A stretch of DNA of 49,152 nucleotides from Clostridiales bacterium (GTDB lineage Bacteria > Bacillota > Clostridia > Saccharofermentanales > Saccharofermentanaceae), in the NCBI GenBank assembly GCA_017513085.1, contig JAFWDK010000035.1:1-49152 (forward strand), in the 5' to 3' direction. Of the stretch, positions 8,501-16,091 are shown piece by piece. Both the position numbers and the translations under genes were made by a program. The notes under the pieces are model-generated. The model searched no databases and was not told the DNA's origin. It saw nothing but the letters and a program-made list of their open reading frames with translations. Each line of letters opens with the position of its first letter. Within the stretch, counting starts at the first letter, position 1.

Positions 8501-10137
8501 AACGAGATCGTTGCGATAAACATTTCATCCTCATATTTCAGATCCAAGGAGTATCCCAGAAGCAGCAGGTTATTGTCGGCAATCGCAAGGCCCAGTCCTG
8601 TGCCGTTTTGGCCACGTGCTTTTTCTCCTTTCACAAAAGGCGTCTTCAGTTCTTCGACATTGGAGACCGGCTCGCTTGTCCGATTGCTGATCTGAAGCCT
8701 CTTCGCTTCGATCGTCACTTCGACCACACTACTTTCCTCTGCATATTTGCCACAGTTCGTGAACAGGTTATCGATCGCCTGCAAAAGAAGATCTCTGTCG
8801 GTCGTAAGAGTGATGTCGTCTCCGTTGATCGTCACATTGATCCCTCTCTTCTCGAAGATCACTTTACTCTTTGCTGCACTCGTTTCAACAAGTTCCCGCA
8901 GGTCTATCTTTTCCTTCTTGATCGCGCGGGCAGTCCGGTCCGTCTTGCTAAACTCCAGGATCCCTTCCAGCATGGAGTTCATCTCACTGACATTTTCACG
9001 GATTTTGGCTGCGTTCACCGTTGCTTTTTCCGCATCAAAAGAACTGACTTCGGCGGGCGTATCTCCTTCTCGTAAGAACGCGATCTGATCCTCCAGTTTT
9101 TCCGCGTAGGCCGAGATCGTCGCGAGCGGTGTCTTCAGGTCATGTGCCATCGCCTCGGACATTTTCTTCTGATTATCAAAGACGACCCAGACCGCCTTGG
9201 CTCTGAAGTAACGGATCACAGAGATCGTGAGCGACAAAAGAAGCGCAAGAGACATCGCCACACCAAGGACAACCCAAAAAGTCACCGGCAATACTTCCAA
9301 CACACCGCTTCTGGGAATAACCGAACAATGCAATTCCCATCTCATGTTATTGCCATACCCTGTCAAGGGCTCTGAGTACAACTCGATTTCTTCCGTTTCC
9401 TTACTTTCATCATAGTAGTGATTCACAAAGCCCGTATACAGGAATTTAAAGTCCGCTCTTGCAACGCGTGTCAGCGTTTTCGCTTTCTCCGTCGAGCAAT
9501 CGATAGAAGCTAAGACCGGATGATGCCAATCATCGGTATCTGTGACTTCAATTACCCCCGGATAAAAGCGGTGCGTTTCCGGATCTATATAGATTTCTGT
9601 AAGATTGTATCCATAGATTTTTTCATTGGACAACTCTTCAGCCAAAATATCGTTCTCGAGTATTGCCGAAGTCTTCGCCTGTTTTTTCAGACTGTACTTT
9701 CCGTTTTCATACTCGTTCAGTGGATCCAGCAGCGACATATCCGCAAGAAAATAGAAATCTTTAATCTTAGTCTCCTGCTCAGTCGTTTCTTGTCCGAGCG
9801 CAATCATCATGGGGGCAACATCCTTGTTATCAAGGATCTTCTCTTCGTTGATATACACACTCGCATACACGCCGGCTCCACGAAGCAGACACATTGACCA
9901 TTCCAAGTCGTTATAGCAGGATGCATAGGATTCTTCATCAGAACAAACAAAAGCATGTATCTTCTGAGACGCATTATTCACGAGAGAGACCACCACTTCA
10001 TTATCCTCATCTGCGATTTCCTGTATCCGGGATCGCAAATACCATTGTGTACCAATCATGCCGATCGTCATTGTGATCAACAGCGTGATCAAAAAGAACA
10101 TTAAAAACTTCGGTTTCTTAATCGTTTTTCTTTTCAT
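8497..10137 (-). CDS. Sensor histidine kinase
   Basis: 546 residues. TM1 is at ~11-32, an extracytoplasmic sensor region of about 250 residues follows, and TM2 is at ~283-311. The HisKA dimerisation helix carries the phosphoacceptor His332 in AHDLKTPLA. The HATPase_c domain shows an N box (DNLFTNCGKYA) and a G box (GTGLGLAIADN). The sensor domain contains several paired cysteines but no named fold that I recognise. GGGAGG precedes the ATG. It is 12 nt downstream of the response regulator gene, so the two form one operon and a phosphorelay pair. Its stop overlaps that of the VOC gene on the other strand. Confidence 0.95.
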   Translation of the reverse strand: MKRKTIKKPKFLMFFLITLLITMTIGMIGTQWYLRSRIQEIADEDNEVVVSLVNNASQKIHAFVCSDEESYASCYNDLEWSMCLLRGAGVYASVYINEEKILDNKDVAPMMIALGQETTEQETKIKDFYFLADMSLLDPLNEYENGKYSLKKQAKTSAILENDILAEELSNEKIYGYNLTEIYIDPETHRFYPGVIEVTDTDDWHHPVLASIDCSTEKAKTLTRVARADFKFLYTGFVNHYYDESKETEEIELYSEPLTGYGNNMRWELHCSVIPRSGVLEVLPVTFWVVLGVAMSLALLLSLTISVIRYFRAKAVWVVFDNQKKMSEAMAHDLKTPLATISAYAEKLEDQIAFLREGDTPAEVSSFDAEKATVNAAKIRENVSEMNSMLEGILEFSKTDRTARAIKKEKIDLRELVETSAAKSKVIFEKRGINVTINGDDITLTTDRDLLLQAIDNLFTNCGKYAEESSVVEVTIEAKRLQISNRTSEPVSNVEELKTPFVKGEKARGQNGTGLGLAIADNNLLLLGYSLDLKYEDEMFIATISF

Positions 10138-10149
10138 TTTTCGCCTCCC

Positions 10150-10863
10150 TTAGCAGGTGATCTTGTATCCGCCACCGATCACCGTCTTGATGGCTCCGCC
10201 GGAAGACCCCAGACTCTTGCGCAGTTTCTTGATGTGATTGTCGACGACTCTGTCGCCACCATCAAAATCCATGCCCCACACAAGATCCAGAAGTTTCTGT
10301 CTTCCGAGGACCCGTCCCTGGTTCTCCATGAGAACCTTCAAAAGGAAGTATTCTTTAGGTGCCAGCACCACTTCTTCTCCATCTGCCAGAACCTCCATCC
10401 TGGAAGGGTTCAGTGCGATACCTCCGCACAGAAGGATCTTCTCCTCCTTTTCACCGCTCTTTCCCGCCTGCGTGTCAGAAGTTTCATCCACACGGGGCTC
10501 CGTCGCTCTGGCCAGAAGCGCCAGACACTTCGCGTAAAGCACTTTAATGGAAAATGGCTTGACCATGTATTCATCCGCCCCAAGAGCATAGCCCTTCAGG
10601 ATGTTATCCTCGTTTCCAAGCGCGGTCAGGAAAACGATGGGACAGTTGCTTTTGCGGCGTAAGATCTTACAGATATCAAAACCGGATGGTCCCGGAAGCA
10701 TGATGTCCAGGATCGCAATGTCATACGTAGAAGCACTCACGAAACGAAGGCCTTCGTTTCCGTCTTTCGCTGCATCCACTTCAAAAGCACCGGTTTCCCT
10801 GAAGTGTTCCGCGATCAATTCGCGCAGTGCTTCGGCGTCTTCTACGATCAATACTCTGGCCAT
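10150..10863 (-). CDS. OmpR/PhoB-family response regulator
   Basis: 237 residues. The receiver domain is ~1-120 with acidic pocket VEDAE (7-11), phosphoacceptor Asp53 in ILDIMLPG, Thr in FLTALG and Lys in YMVKPFS. A winged-helix Trans_reg_C domain spans ~145-237 with KEYFLLKVLMENQGRVLGRQ and DNHIKKLRKSL. GGAGGT precedes the ATG. It is cotranscribed with the histidine kinase downstream. The target genes are unknown; the phased array at 11045-11272 lies just upstream of its promoter. Confidence 0.95.
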   Translation of the reverse strand: MARVLIVEDAEALRELIAEHFRETGAFEVDAAKDGNEGLRFVSASTYDIAILDIMLPGPSGFDICKILRRKSNCPIVFLTALGNEDNILKGYALGADEYMVKPFSIKVLYAKCLALLARATEPRVDETSDTQAGKSGEKEEKILLCGGIALNPSRMEVLADGEEVVLAPKEYFLLKVLMENQGRVLGRQKLLDLVWGMDFDGGDRVVDNHIKKLRKSLGSSGGAIKTVIGGGYKITC

Positions 10864-10970
10864 AACAAAAATACCTCCATGCCATCAGGATAAAATACGG
10901 ATGTATCCTTCATGTATCTATCTGAAGGCAAATAGAAAAAAAATCAGAAAAACCATTTCCCTATACACTG

Positions 10971-10999
10971 ATTATATACGAAAAGGGCCCTCACAAGTC
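10971..10999 (-). promoter_or_regulatory. Promoter of two-component operon
   Basis: Minus strand TATAAT (10976-10971), 17-bp spacer, and a weak -35 GACTTG (10999-10994). The leader to the ATG at 10863 is about 100 nt and contains a 6-bp CCTTCA/TGAAGG hairpin. Confidence 0.45.
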
Positions 11000-11044
11000 C
11001 GTTTCTTTTTCTTGTTTGTGGCTGTTTTTCCCAGACCATACGAA

Positions 11045-11272
11045 TATAACTTTAAAGTATATTTTTGACCTTTTGTTCGACTGATTATAATTTGAAAGTA
11101 TATTTTTGGATCTGGTTCGGCGTGGATTATAACTTGAAAGTATATTTTTGTTCCTTTGGCGCACGAAATATAATCTGAAAGTATATTCTGATCCTCTCGG
11201 ACACAAAAATATAACTTGAAAGTATATTTTGTGTTTCGCGGTTAGAAAAACATAACGCAAAAGTATATTCCG
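11045..11272. repeat. Array A: six 22-bp repeats at 41-42 bp period
   Basis: Repeats start at 11045, 11086, 11128, 11169, 11210 and 11251 (steps 41, 42, 41, 41, 41). The core is TATAACTTGAAAGTATAT followed by a T-run, semi-palindromic; the last copy is degenerate. Spacers are 19-20 bp, only loosely similar (a TTCG/TCGG core). The period is close to four helical turns, so all repeats face the same side of the DNA. There are no cas genes and spacers are too short for CRISPR. It sits between the terminator at 11283 and the two-component promoter. Confidence 0.9.
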
Positions 11273-11282
11273 TTTTTTTACA

Positions 11283-11313
11283 TAAAAAAGCGATTAGCCG
11301 TTGCCAATCGCTT
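11283..11313 (-). terminator. Rho-independent terminator
   Basis: Minus strand AAGCGATTGGC (11313-11303), loop AACG, GCTAATCGCTT (11298-11288) with one mismatch, then TTTTTTATG. It ends the DUF4214/Cys-rich transcript. Confidence 0.8.
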
Positions 11314-11352
11314 CAGAGCAAAAATGCGCTTTCGGATTCAATATGGATCTTC

Positions 11353-11529
11353 CTACTCTTTCTCTTTATGACATGAACCGCTCATCGGGCATCCGCCACA
11401 GCCGCAACTGCAAGAGCCACGACCTTGTTTTCTCCTGCGGATCATAAAGAAGATGATCAAAACGCAGATCAAGACCAGGATCAGGCTGACCACGATCGTC
11501 CCTATATTGTTTTGCAGAAACTCGAGCAC
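11353..11529 (-). CDS. Small Cys-rich membrane protein, FeoB-associated type
   Basis: 58 residues starting at GTG (11529) after AAGGAG. One TM helix (residues ~11-30) is followed by RRRKQGRG and a Cys cluster SCSCGCGGC, then a SGSC tail. Layout and motif match the FeoB-associated Cys-rich membrane protein family (compare 18219-18440, which has SSCGCNCSCC). It starts 18 nt after the DUF4214 gene, away from feoB, and is probably a second copy. A role in iron handling is by family only. Confidence 0.75.
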   Translation of the reverse strand: MLEFLQNNIGTIVVSLILVLICVLIIFFMIRRRKQGRGSCSCGCGGCPMSGSCHKEKE

Positions 11530-11547
11530 GCGCTTCCCTTCTCCTTC

Positions 11548-12696
11548 TCAGATCGTGCCTCTCTCAAAAGCATTGGCGTTACAGAACTTTTCAAATTCAT
11601 AGCAGCAGGCAAATGCACGGATGGCCACGATCGGTTTTGTACCGGTATCCAGTTTTTTGACCCAGAAGTTTAATCCCTCCGTATCTGCCTCTCTGCCCAA
11701 AACAGCCTGATACAGGCGCCTGACAAATTCGATGGATGGAAGCTTATTGCCGGCGAACTCTTTTCCAGCGAAGATCTGCTTCACGCAAGATGCCGCAGAC
11801 TTATCCAACGTCGTAAGAGCAAGGCTCATGGAGTTCAGCTCTTTTTCAGAAGGATCACGGCTCAGTGCCACGTTATAGAGCTGCTTCGTGAAAGCAATCG
11901 CATTCTTGCTGGCAAACTCGGCTTTGTGCCACTTCGCGCCGGATTTGACGCCGTAGGTTGCACAGACATTGCACCATTCTGTTGACTCGATAAAGCCGTT
12001 TACCACATCTCTCTTCGGAGTACCTTTCTTTAAAACGCCGAGCCAATACTCTCTTCCTCCCTCTTCCGATTCTCGGTCAAAGAAGGTTCTGTACAACGTC
12101 TCAACGAAATCTTTATCACTGAGTTTTCTGTTCAAAAACTCCGGCGCATCCAAAAGGAAGAATCTAGCACAATCCGCACCTGTGTACTCACCTTTGGAGA
12201 CTTTTTCCGACCAGAAATCTTTTCCTTCCTTCTCCGAATCACGATCGAGCGCGATGTGATAGAGTCTCTCGATGAAATCCTCGAAAGTCGGGTCCGGTGT
12301 CGGCTCCGGCGTAGGCGTAGGAGTAGTTGTAGGGGTAGGTGTCTCAGTCGGTGTCGGATCCTCAGGGTCCGGTGTGGTGGTAGGTGTAGGATCGCCCGGA
12401 ACAGGTGTTACAGACGGGTCGCCCGGTTCTTCCGGTTCAGGTGTTGGCGTCGGTGTCGGAGTTTCGGTCGGCTCGCCGGGCTCTTCCGGTGCCGGCGTAG
12501 GCGTCGGCGTCACGGTTGGCTCCTCACCTTCATCGTCGTCCGGGACCGGAGTCGGAGTGGCCGTCGGGACCGGGTCTTCCGTATTCAGTCGGGCTGCAGC
12601 ACGCACAGTGCTGTCCGCTTTAAAAAATCCATTCAAACAAACGATCATGACCAGCGTCGCCAGGAGCGCGATCATACGAGCAATACTTCTTTTCAT
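11548..12696 (-). CDS. Secreted protein with two DUF4214 modules
   Basis: 382 residues. Signal peptide ~1-34, a low-complexity Pro/Thr/Glu linker ~40-140 and two DUF4214-like modules at ~145-245 and ~265-375. Each contains the pattern FxxxLYxxxLxRxxxxxGxxFW, e.g. FIERLYHIALDRDSEKEG. DUF4214 is found in extracellular and S-layer-like proteins, with no proven activity. It shares architecture with the left-edge protein at 1-2238. It has its own promoter at 12731-12759, inside the end of the SGNH gene, and is followed by the Cys-rich gene and a terminator. Shine-Dalgarno is weak (AGGA). Confidence 0.85.
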   Translation of the reverse strand: MKRSIARMIALLATLVMIVCLNGFFKADSTVRAAARLNTEDPVPTATPTPVPDDDEGEEPTVTPTPTPAPEEPGEPTETPTPTPTPEPEEPGDPSVTPVPGDPTPTTTPDPEDPTPTETPTPTTTPTPTPEPTPDPTFEDFIERLYHIALDRDSEKEGKDFWSEKVSKGEYTGADCARFFLLDAPEFLNRKLSDKDFVETLYRTFFDRESEEGGREYWLGVLKKGTPKRDVVNGFIESTEWCNVCATYGVKSGAKWHKAEFASKNAIAFTKQLYNVALSRDPSEKELNSMSLALTTLDKSAASCVKQIFAGKEFAGNKLPSIEFVRRLYQAVLGREADTEGLNFWVKKLDTGTKPIVAIRAFACCYEFEKFCNANAFERGTI

Positions 12697-12730
12697 TTTC
12701 CTGTAACCATCCTAAAACAGTCTCTTTCCT

Positions 12731-12759
12731 AGTCTAAATTTTGTCACTTTATCTGTCAA
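12731..12759 (-). promoter_or_regulatory. Promoter of DUF4214 gene
   Basis: Minus strand TTGACA (12759-12754), 17-bp spacer, TAGACT (12736-12731). The -35 overlaps the stop codon of the upstream SGNH gene, giving the DUF4214 pair independent expression at the end of the long operon. Confidence 0.65.
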
Positions 12760-14258
12760 TTATTGCCGGACCGTGTGCAGGATACGGCCGGATCGGCTGT
12801 GTCAAAAGCAACCGAATCGAGGACTTCTCCGCTTTCCTTGTCGACCACAACAATGTTGATGCCGTTTTCACCCAAAGACCTCTCGGAAACGCCGAGACGG
12901 ATCGAACAACCATAACGTCCTTTCCAGCTGGCGCTACTCATGGAGACCTTCGTATTGCCGATATACGTAGCATATGTACTATCCGCGTTATCCACGCCTA
13001 TCGTCTCATGCAGGACTTCCCCGTCAGAAACGATCGCCAGATAACTGTGGTAATCCTCTCCCTTCAGCCCGCCGGCCTGAACCAGTCCGAGTTTCCGGAG
13101 CTTTTCGATATGCGCATCAGTCAGATACGCTCCCTGCGGTCCGAATGTGGTCATATAGATCGTGGTTCCATCGGAAAGTTCCAGAAGATAGTCCAGATAT
13201 TTGTCGAGATCCGTCTCCAGGGACAGATATGCTTCGTTGCGCTTTCTATGGTAGAGCTCTGCATAGCGCTCGTACACACGGCACTTCTCCTCACCACGGT
13301 GATCTTTCAGGTTGTACTTCTCAACCAATTGTTGCGCGACATAATGCGTCACTTTTTCCGCGCCCAAAGTATTCACGTGCAATTTTCCGCGGAAATCCGT
13401 AGCATAATCCAGACCGATCTCGTCCACATGATCGTTCATATCCCAGACCTCATAGCCACGTTCACGAATGATCCTCTTGGCAAAATTAAACTGGGCAAAA
13501 TACTCTTCATCCAGGCAGTTCGGCGTACAGGTAAAGACTACTTTTTTGCCGAAGCCGTCACAAAAATCCAGGAACTCGTTAAGGAATACGACATTCTCCT
13601 CCGGAATAGGCTTCTCTTCGGTATCGAAATAGGACATGATCTGTTTCTTATCGAATGACTCTGTGCCCGTACTGATCCAATATCCCATGAAGCAGTTCTC
13701 GTCGTCGGTAAAGTCCGTCTTCTGAAGATCCTGCCATCTCGAGTGATACTTCATGAAAGAAAAGTAATAGTCGAACCGGTCAAGATTCCCTACCGGATGG
13801 AAAGCCTGCCAGTCATTGGTCAGTTTATCGATCAGATCAAAACGGTTCTTCGAAAGCTTCATGTTGTCCGTCACACGACGGATGCCCGGGTCAGCCAGCG
13901 GCTCGAAAGCCAGATCACGGAGATCCACCAGATAGAGACTCGGATCCTGTGTCTTCTCCACTTCCTTGATCAGAAGTTCCGTCGCATCGAAAGGCATACT
14001 GCCAAGCGCAAGTGGAAGAAGCGTAACACCGTACTCCTCATACATCTGCATCGGAATAATATATTCCTGCACCGCACTCGACCCGATCCACGCCACATCG
14101 GCAACATTCTCCGGCATCTCGTAGAACTGCTTGAAAGCCGCGCGGGAATGGGTATTATCCTGAAACCCGAACACCTTATTGAGGTATAGGAATCCCAGCA
14201 CCAGCACCAGTGCAAAGACACCCAAATCTATCACTTTTTTCCAGATCGTCTTCTTCAT
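12756..14258 (-). CDS. SGNH/DltD-like MBOAT partner with C-terminal ILEI/FAM3-like domain
   Basis: 500 residues. One N-terminal TM anchor (~9-28) is followed by a DltD/AlgX-like SGNH hydrolase fold: catalytic Ser region WIGSSAVQEY (~57-66) and a C-terminal His region LHVNTLGAEKVTHY. Such proteins act outside the membrane with an MBOAT acyltransferase to move an acyl group onto a polymer. Residues ~365-490 resemble an ILEI/FAM3/POMGNT1-stem-like domain (GINIVVVDKESGEVLDSVAF; known to be carbohydrate-associated in animals). It is the last gene of the feo-fkbH-acp-MBOAT run, 9 nt after MBOAT, with GAGGTG before the ATG. The polymer substrate is unknown. Confidence 0.75.
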   Translation of the reverse strand: MKKTIWKKVIDLGVFALVLVLGFLYLNKVFGFQDNTHSRAAFKQFYEMPENVADVAWIGSSAVQEYIIPMQMYEEYGVTLLPLALGSMPFDATELLIKEVEKTQDPSLYLVDLRDLAFEPLADPGIRRVTDNMKLSKNRFDLIDKLTNDWQAFHPVGNLDRFDYYFSFMKYHSRWQDLQKTDFTDDENCFMGYWISTGTESFDKKQIMSYFDTEEKPIPEENVVFLNEFLDFCDGFGKKVVFTCTPNCLDEEYFAQFNFAKRIIRERGYEVWDMNDHVDEIGLDYATDFRGKLHVNTLGAEKVTHYVAQQLVEKYNLKDHRGEEKCRVYERYAELYHRKRNEAYLSLETDLDKYLDYLLELSDGTTIYMTTFGPQGAYLTDAHIEKLRKLGLVQAGGLKGEDYHSYLAIVSDGEVLHETIGVDNADSTYATYIGNTKVSMSSASWKGRYGCSIRLGVSERSLGENGINIVVVDKESGEVLDSVAFDTADPAVSCTRSGNN

Positions 14259-14267
14259 CTTTGCACC

Positions 14268-15827
14268 TCAGAACTGACCATATATAAAAGCACTGGCCGA
14301 ATAGCCCGGTCCGTATGCGCCAAGCAGCACGACCGCAAGCAAAAGCGCGACATACAGCGTCCGCCTGAAAAGCACCGGTTGCGTGTCGATCCAGTTTCTG
14401 GCGTAGCCGTGCTTCTCACGAAAAGCGGCAACCGCGATGAGCGCGAGCACCGAGATCACGATCACGTTGATATCTTTATAGGAGATACCGAGTTTCAAGA
14501 TACTGTCATCAAAGAGGATCCACGGATTCCATCTTGACGGGGTAAACGTTCTGCCGACTTCCCGAAGGAAAGAGAAACCCTGCGCCACGTCCTTGGCGCG
14601 GAAGAACACGATGCCCAAAGAATACGTCAGATAGGTACGCACTGCGCGGAAGAACTTCCAGCCGAAGCTGTCTGTCTTAAAGCCGAATTTCGCGTTAAGT
14701 TTCTCGGTCCTCGGTTTGAGAAAATCTTCCAGCATAAGGATGATCCAGTACCACAGGCTCACGCCGATAATATGACGGAACGCGCCATGCCAGATGCCCA
14801 GCACGAGCCACAGCACGGCCATACCGATCGCGGTCGTAATAAACTTGGCTGCCTTCTTCCCAAAACGGTTCTTCAACTTCTTATTCAGTTTCTGGAGACG
14901 GGTGCTTTTTAAGACGGGATAAAGGACATAGTCTTTTGCCCACGTACCCAGCGTGATATGCCATCTTTGCCAGAATTCCTGGCTGGTCTGAGAGAAAAAC
15001 GGATTTTTAAAGTTCTCTACCAGCTTGATGTCGAAGAGTTCTGCGACGCCGATCACGATGTCGCAACAACCGGAGAAATCCGAGTAAAGCTGGAGCGGAT
15101 ATAAGAGAAGCGCGATCCATGTATAGATCCCGCCATAAAGCGTGAAATCCGCCCACACGGCATTCACGATAATGCCACAGCGCTCCGCCACCACGATCTT
15201 TTTAAACATACCCCAAAGGATACGCTGCGTGCCGTGCGCAAGATTGACATACTTGATCCTGTGCTCTTCATAAAGGCTTGAAAGCTGGTCATAACGGCTG
15301 ATCGGGCCGGTGATCATCTGCGGGAAGAAGCTGCAGAACAGAAGCAGTTTCAGAAAATTGCGCTGCGGTTTAGCGTTCTCCCAGTAGCAGTCGATCGTAT
15401 AGCTGATGATCTGAAGCGTGTAATAACCCATGCCCATCGCCACGGCAACAGGCGGAAGCTCAATGACCCGGATCGACGGAAAGAGTTGATTGAGTCCCCA
15501 TAACGAGGACGTGATGAATTCTCTTCCTTTAAGGAAAAACCACAGGAATACGTCGATCACAATGGTCAGGACCATGATGAACTTCCATGTCTGTAGATTC
15601 TTCGCTCCGTCCTTTTTCTTTCTGCCCGATTCCATACCGTTTGTGACGCACCAGGCCATGCCCGTCGAAATCAGCACATACAGAAATGTTACCGGCTTTG
15701 CTGCCAGACCATAAAAGATCAGGCTGAGCAGTAAAAGCCGCACCCACTGGAATTTCGAAGGAGCAATATAGTAGACCGTCACTGCGCCGATCAGAAAAAG
15801 GAAAAAACTAAGCGATGTAATCGTCAT
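14268..15827 (-). CDS. MBOAT family O-acyltransferase (AlgI/DltB-like)
   Basis: 519 residues and about ten membrane helices. MBOAT signatures: SGCCDIVIGVAELF, SQEFWQRWHITLGTWAKDYV and the catalytic His in WLVLGIWHGAFRH. AlgI/DltB proteins take an acyl group from a thioester carrier inside and pass it across the membrane to an extracellular acceptor. The ACP gene is 16 nt upstream and the SGNH gene 9 nt downstream, so the likely donor is the ACP loaded by the FkbH enzyme. Length and motifs are normal for the family. Confidence 0.92.
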   Translation of the reverse strand: MTITSLSFFLFLIGAVTVYYIAPSKFQWVRLLLLSLIFYGLAAKPVTFLYVLISTGMAWCVTNGMESGRKKKDGAKNLQTWKFIMVLTIVIDVFLWFFLKGREFITSSLWGLNQLFPSIRVIELPPVAVAMGMGYYTLQIISYTIDCYWENAKPQRNFLKLLLFCSFFPQMITGPISRYDQLSSLYEEHRIKYVNLAHGTQRILWGMFKKIVVAERCGIIVNAVWADFTLYGGIYTWIALLLYPLQLYSDFSGCCDIVIGVAELFDIKLVENFKNPFFSQTSQEFWQRWHITLGTWAKDYVLYPVLKSTRLQKLNKKLKNRFGKKAAKFITTAIGMAVLWLVLGIWHGAFRHIIGVSLWYWIILMLEDFLKPRTEKLNAKFGFKTDSFGWKFFRAVRTYLTYSLGIVFFRAKDVAQGFSFLREVGRTFTPSRWNPWILFDDSILKLGISYKDINVIVISVLALIAVAAFREKHGYARNWIDTQPVLFRRTLYVALLLAVVLLGAYGPGYSASAFIYGQF

Positions 15828-15843
15828 CTTCTCATCCTATCAC

Positions 15844-16086
15844 TCAGTGGCCCGACTCCATGATCAGATCTACCATCTCGCCTACGTTCTTCATCTTGAC
15901 TGTCTTTCCCATCGGGATCTTAAAACCGAATTCCTCTTCTACCGCCACGACAATATTGATATGTTCAAAAGAATCCCAGCCTTCCACGTCATCAGCCACC
16001 GTCTCGTCATGCAGCTCGATCGTCTCGTCGTCAAGGACTTCCCGGAATACTTTATTCAATCGCTCATACACTTCTTCTCTTGTCAT
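15844..16086 (-). CDS. Acyl carrier protein
   Basis: 80 residues, acidic, helical. The phosphopantetheine attachment Ser39 is in GWDSFEHINIV. GGGGAG precedes the ATG and the gene lies 5 nt after fkbH. It is a dedicated carrier: context with FkbH and MBOAT indicates it carries a glyceryl (or related) thioester rather than serving fatty acid synthesis. The DltC/AcpP-like fold is inferred from the motif and length. Confidence 0.93.
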   Translation of the reverse strand: MTREEVYERLNKVFREVLDDETIELHDETVADDVEGWDSFEHINIVVAVEEEFGFKIPMGKTVKMKNVGEMVDLIMESGH

Positions 16087-16091
16087 TTCTC

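Noticed and set aside
10991..11260. 89-residue ORF over array A
   Set aside because: Low-complexity product of the AT-rich repeat, no ribosome binding site, opposite to no known family.
11045..11272. CRISPR array
   Set aside because: Repeats are degenerate, spacers only 19-20 bp and mutually similar, and no cas gene is nearby.
12272..12706. Gly/Val- and Arg-rich plus-strand ORFs over PT-rich linkers (also at 143-385 and 31980-32409)
   Set aside because: Antisense shadows of Pro/Thr linkers in the real minus-strand genes.
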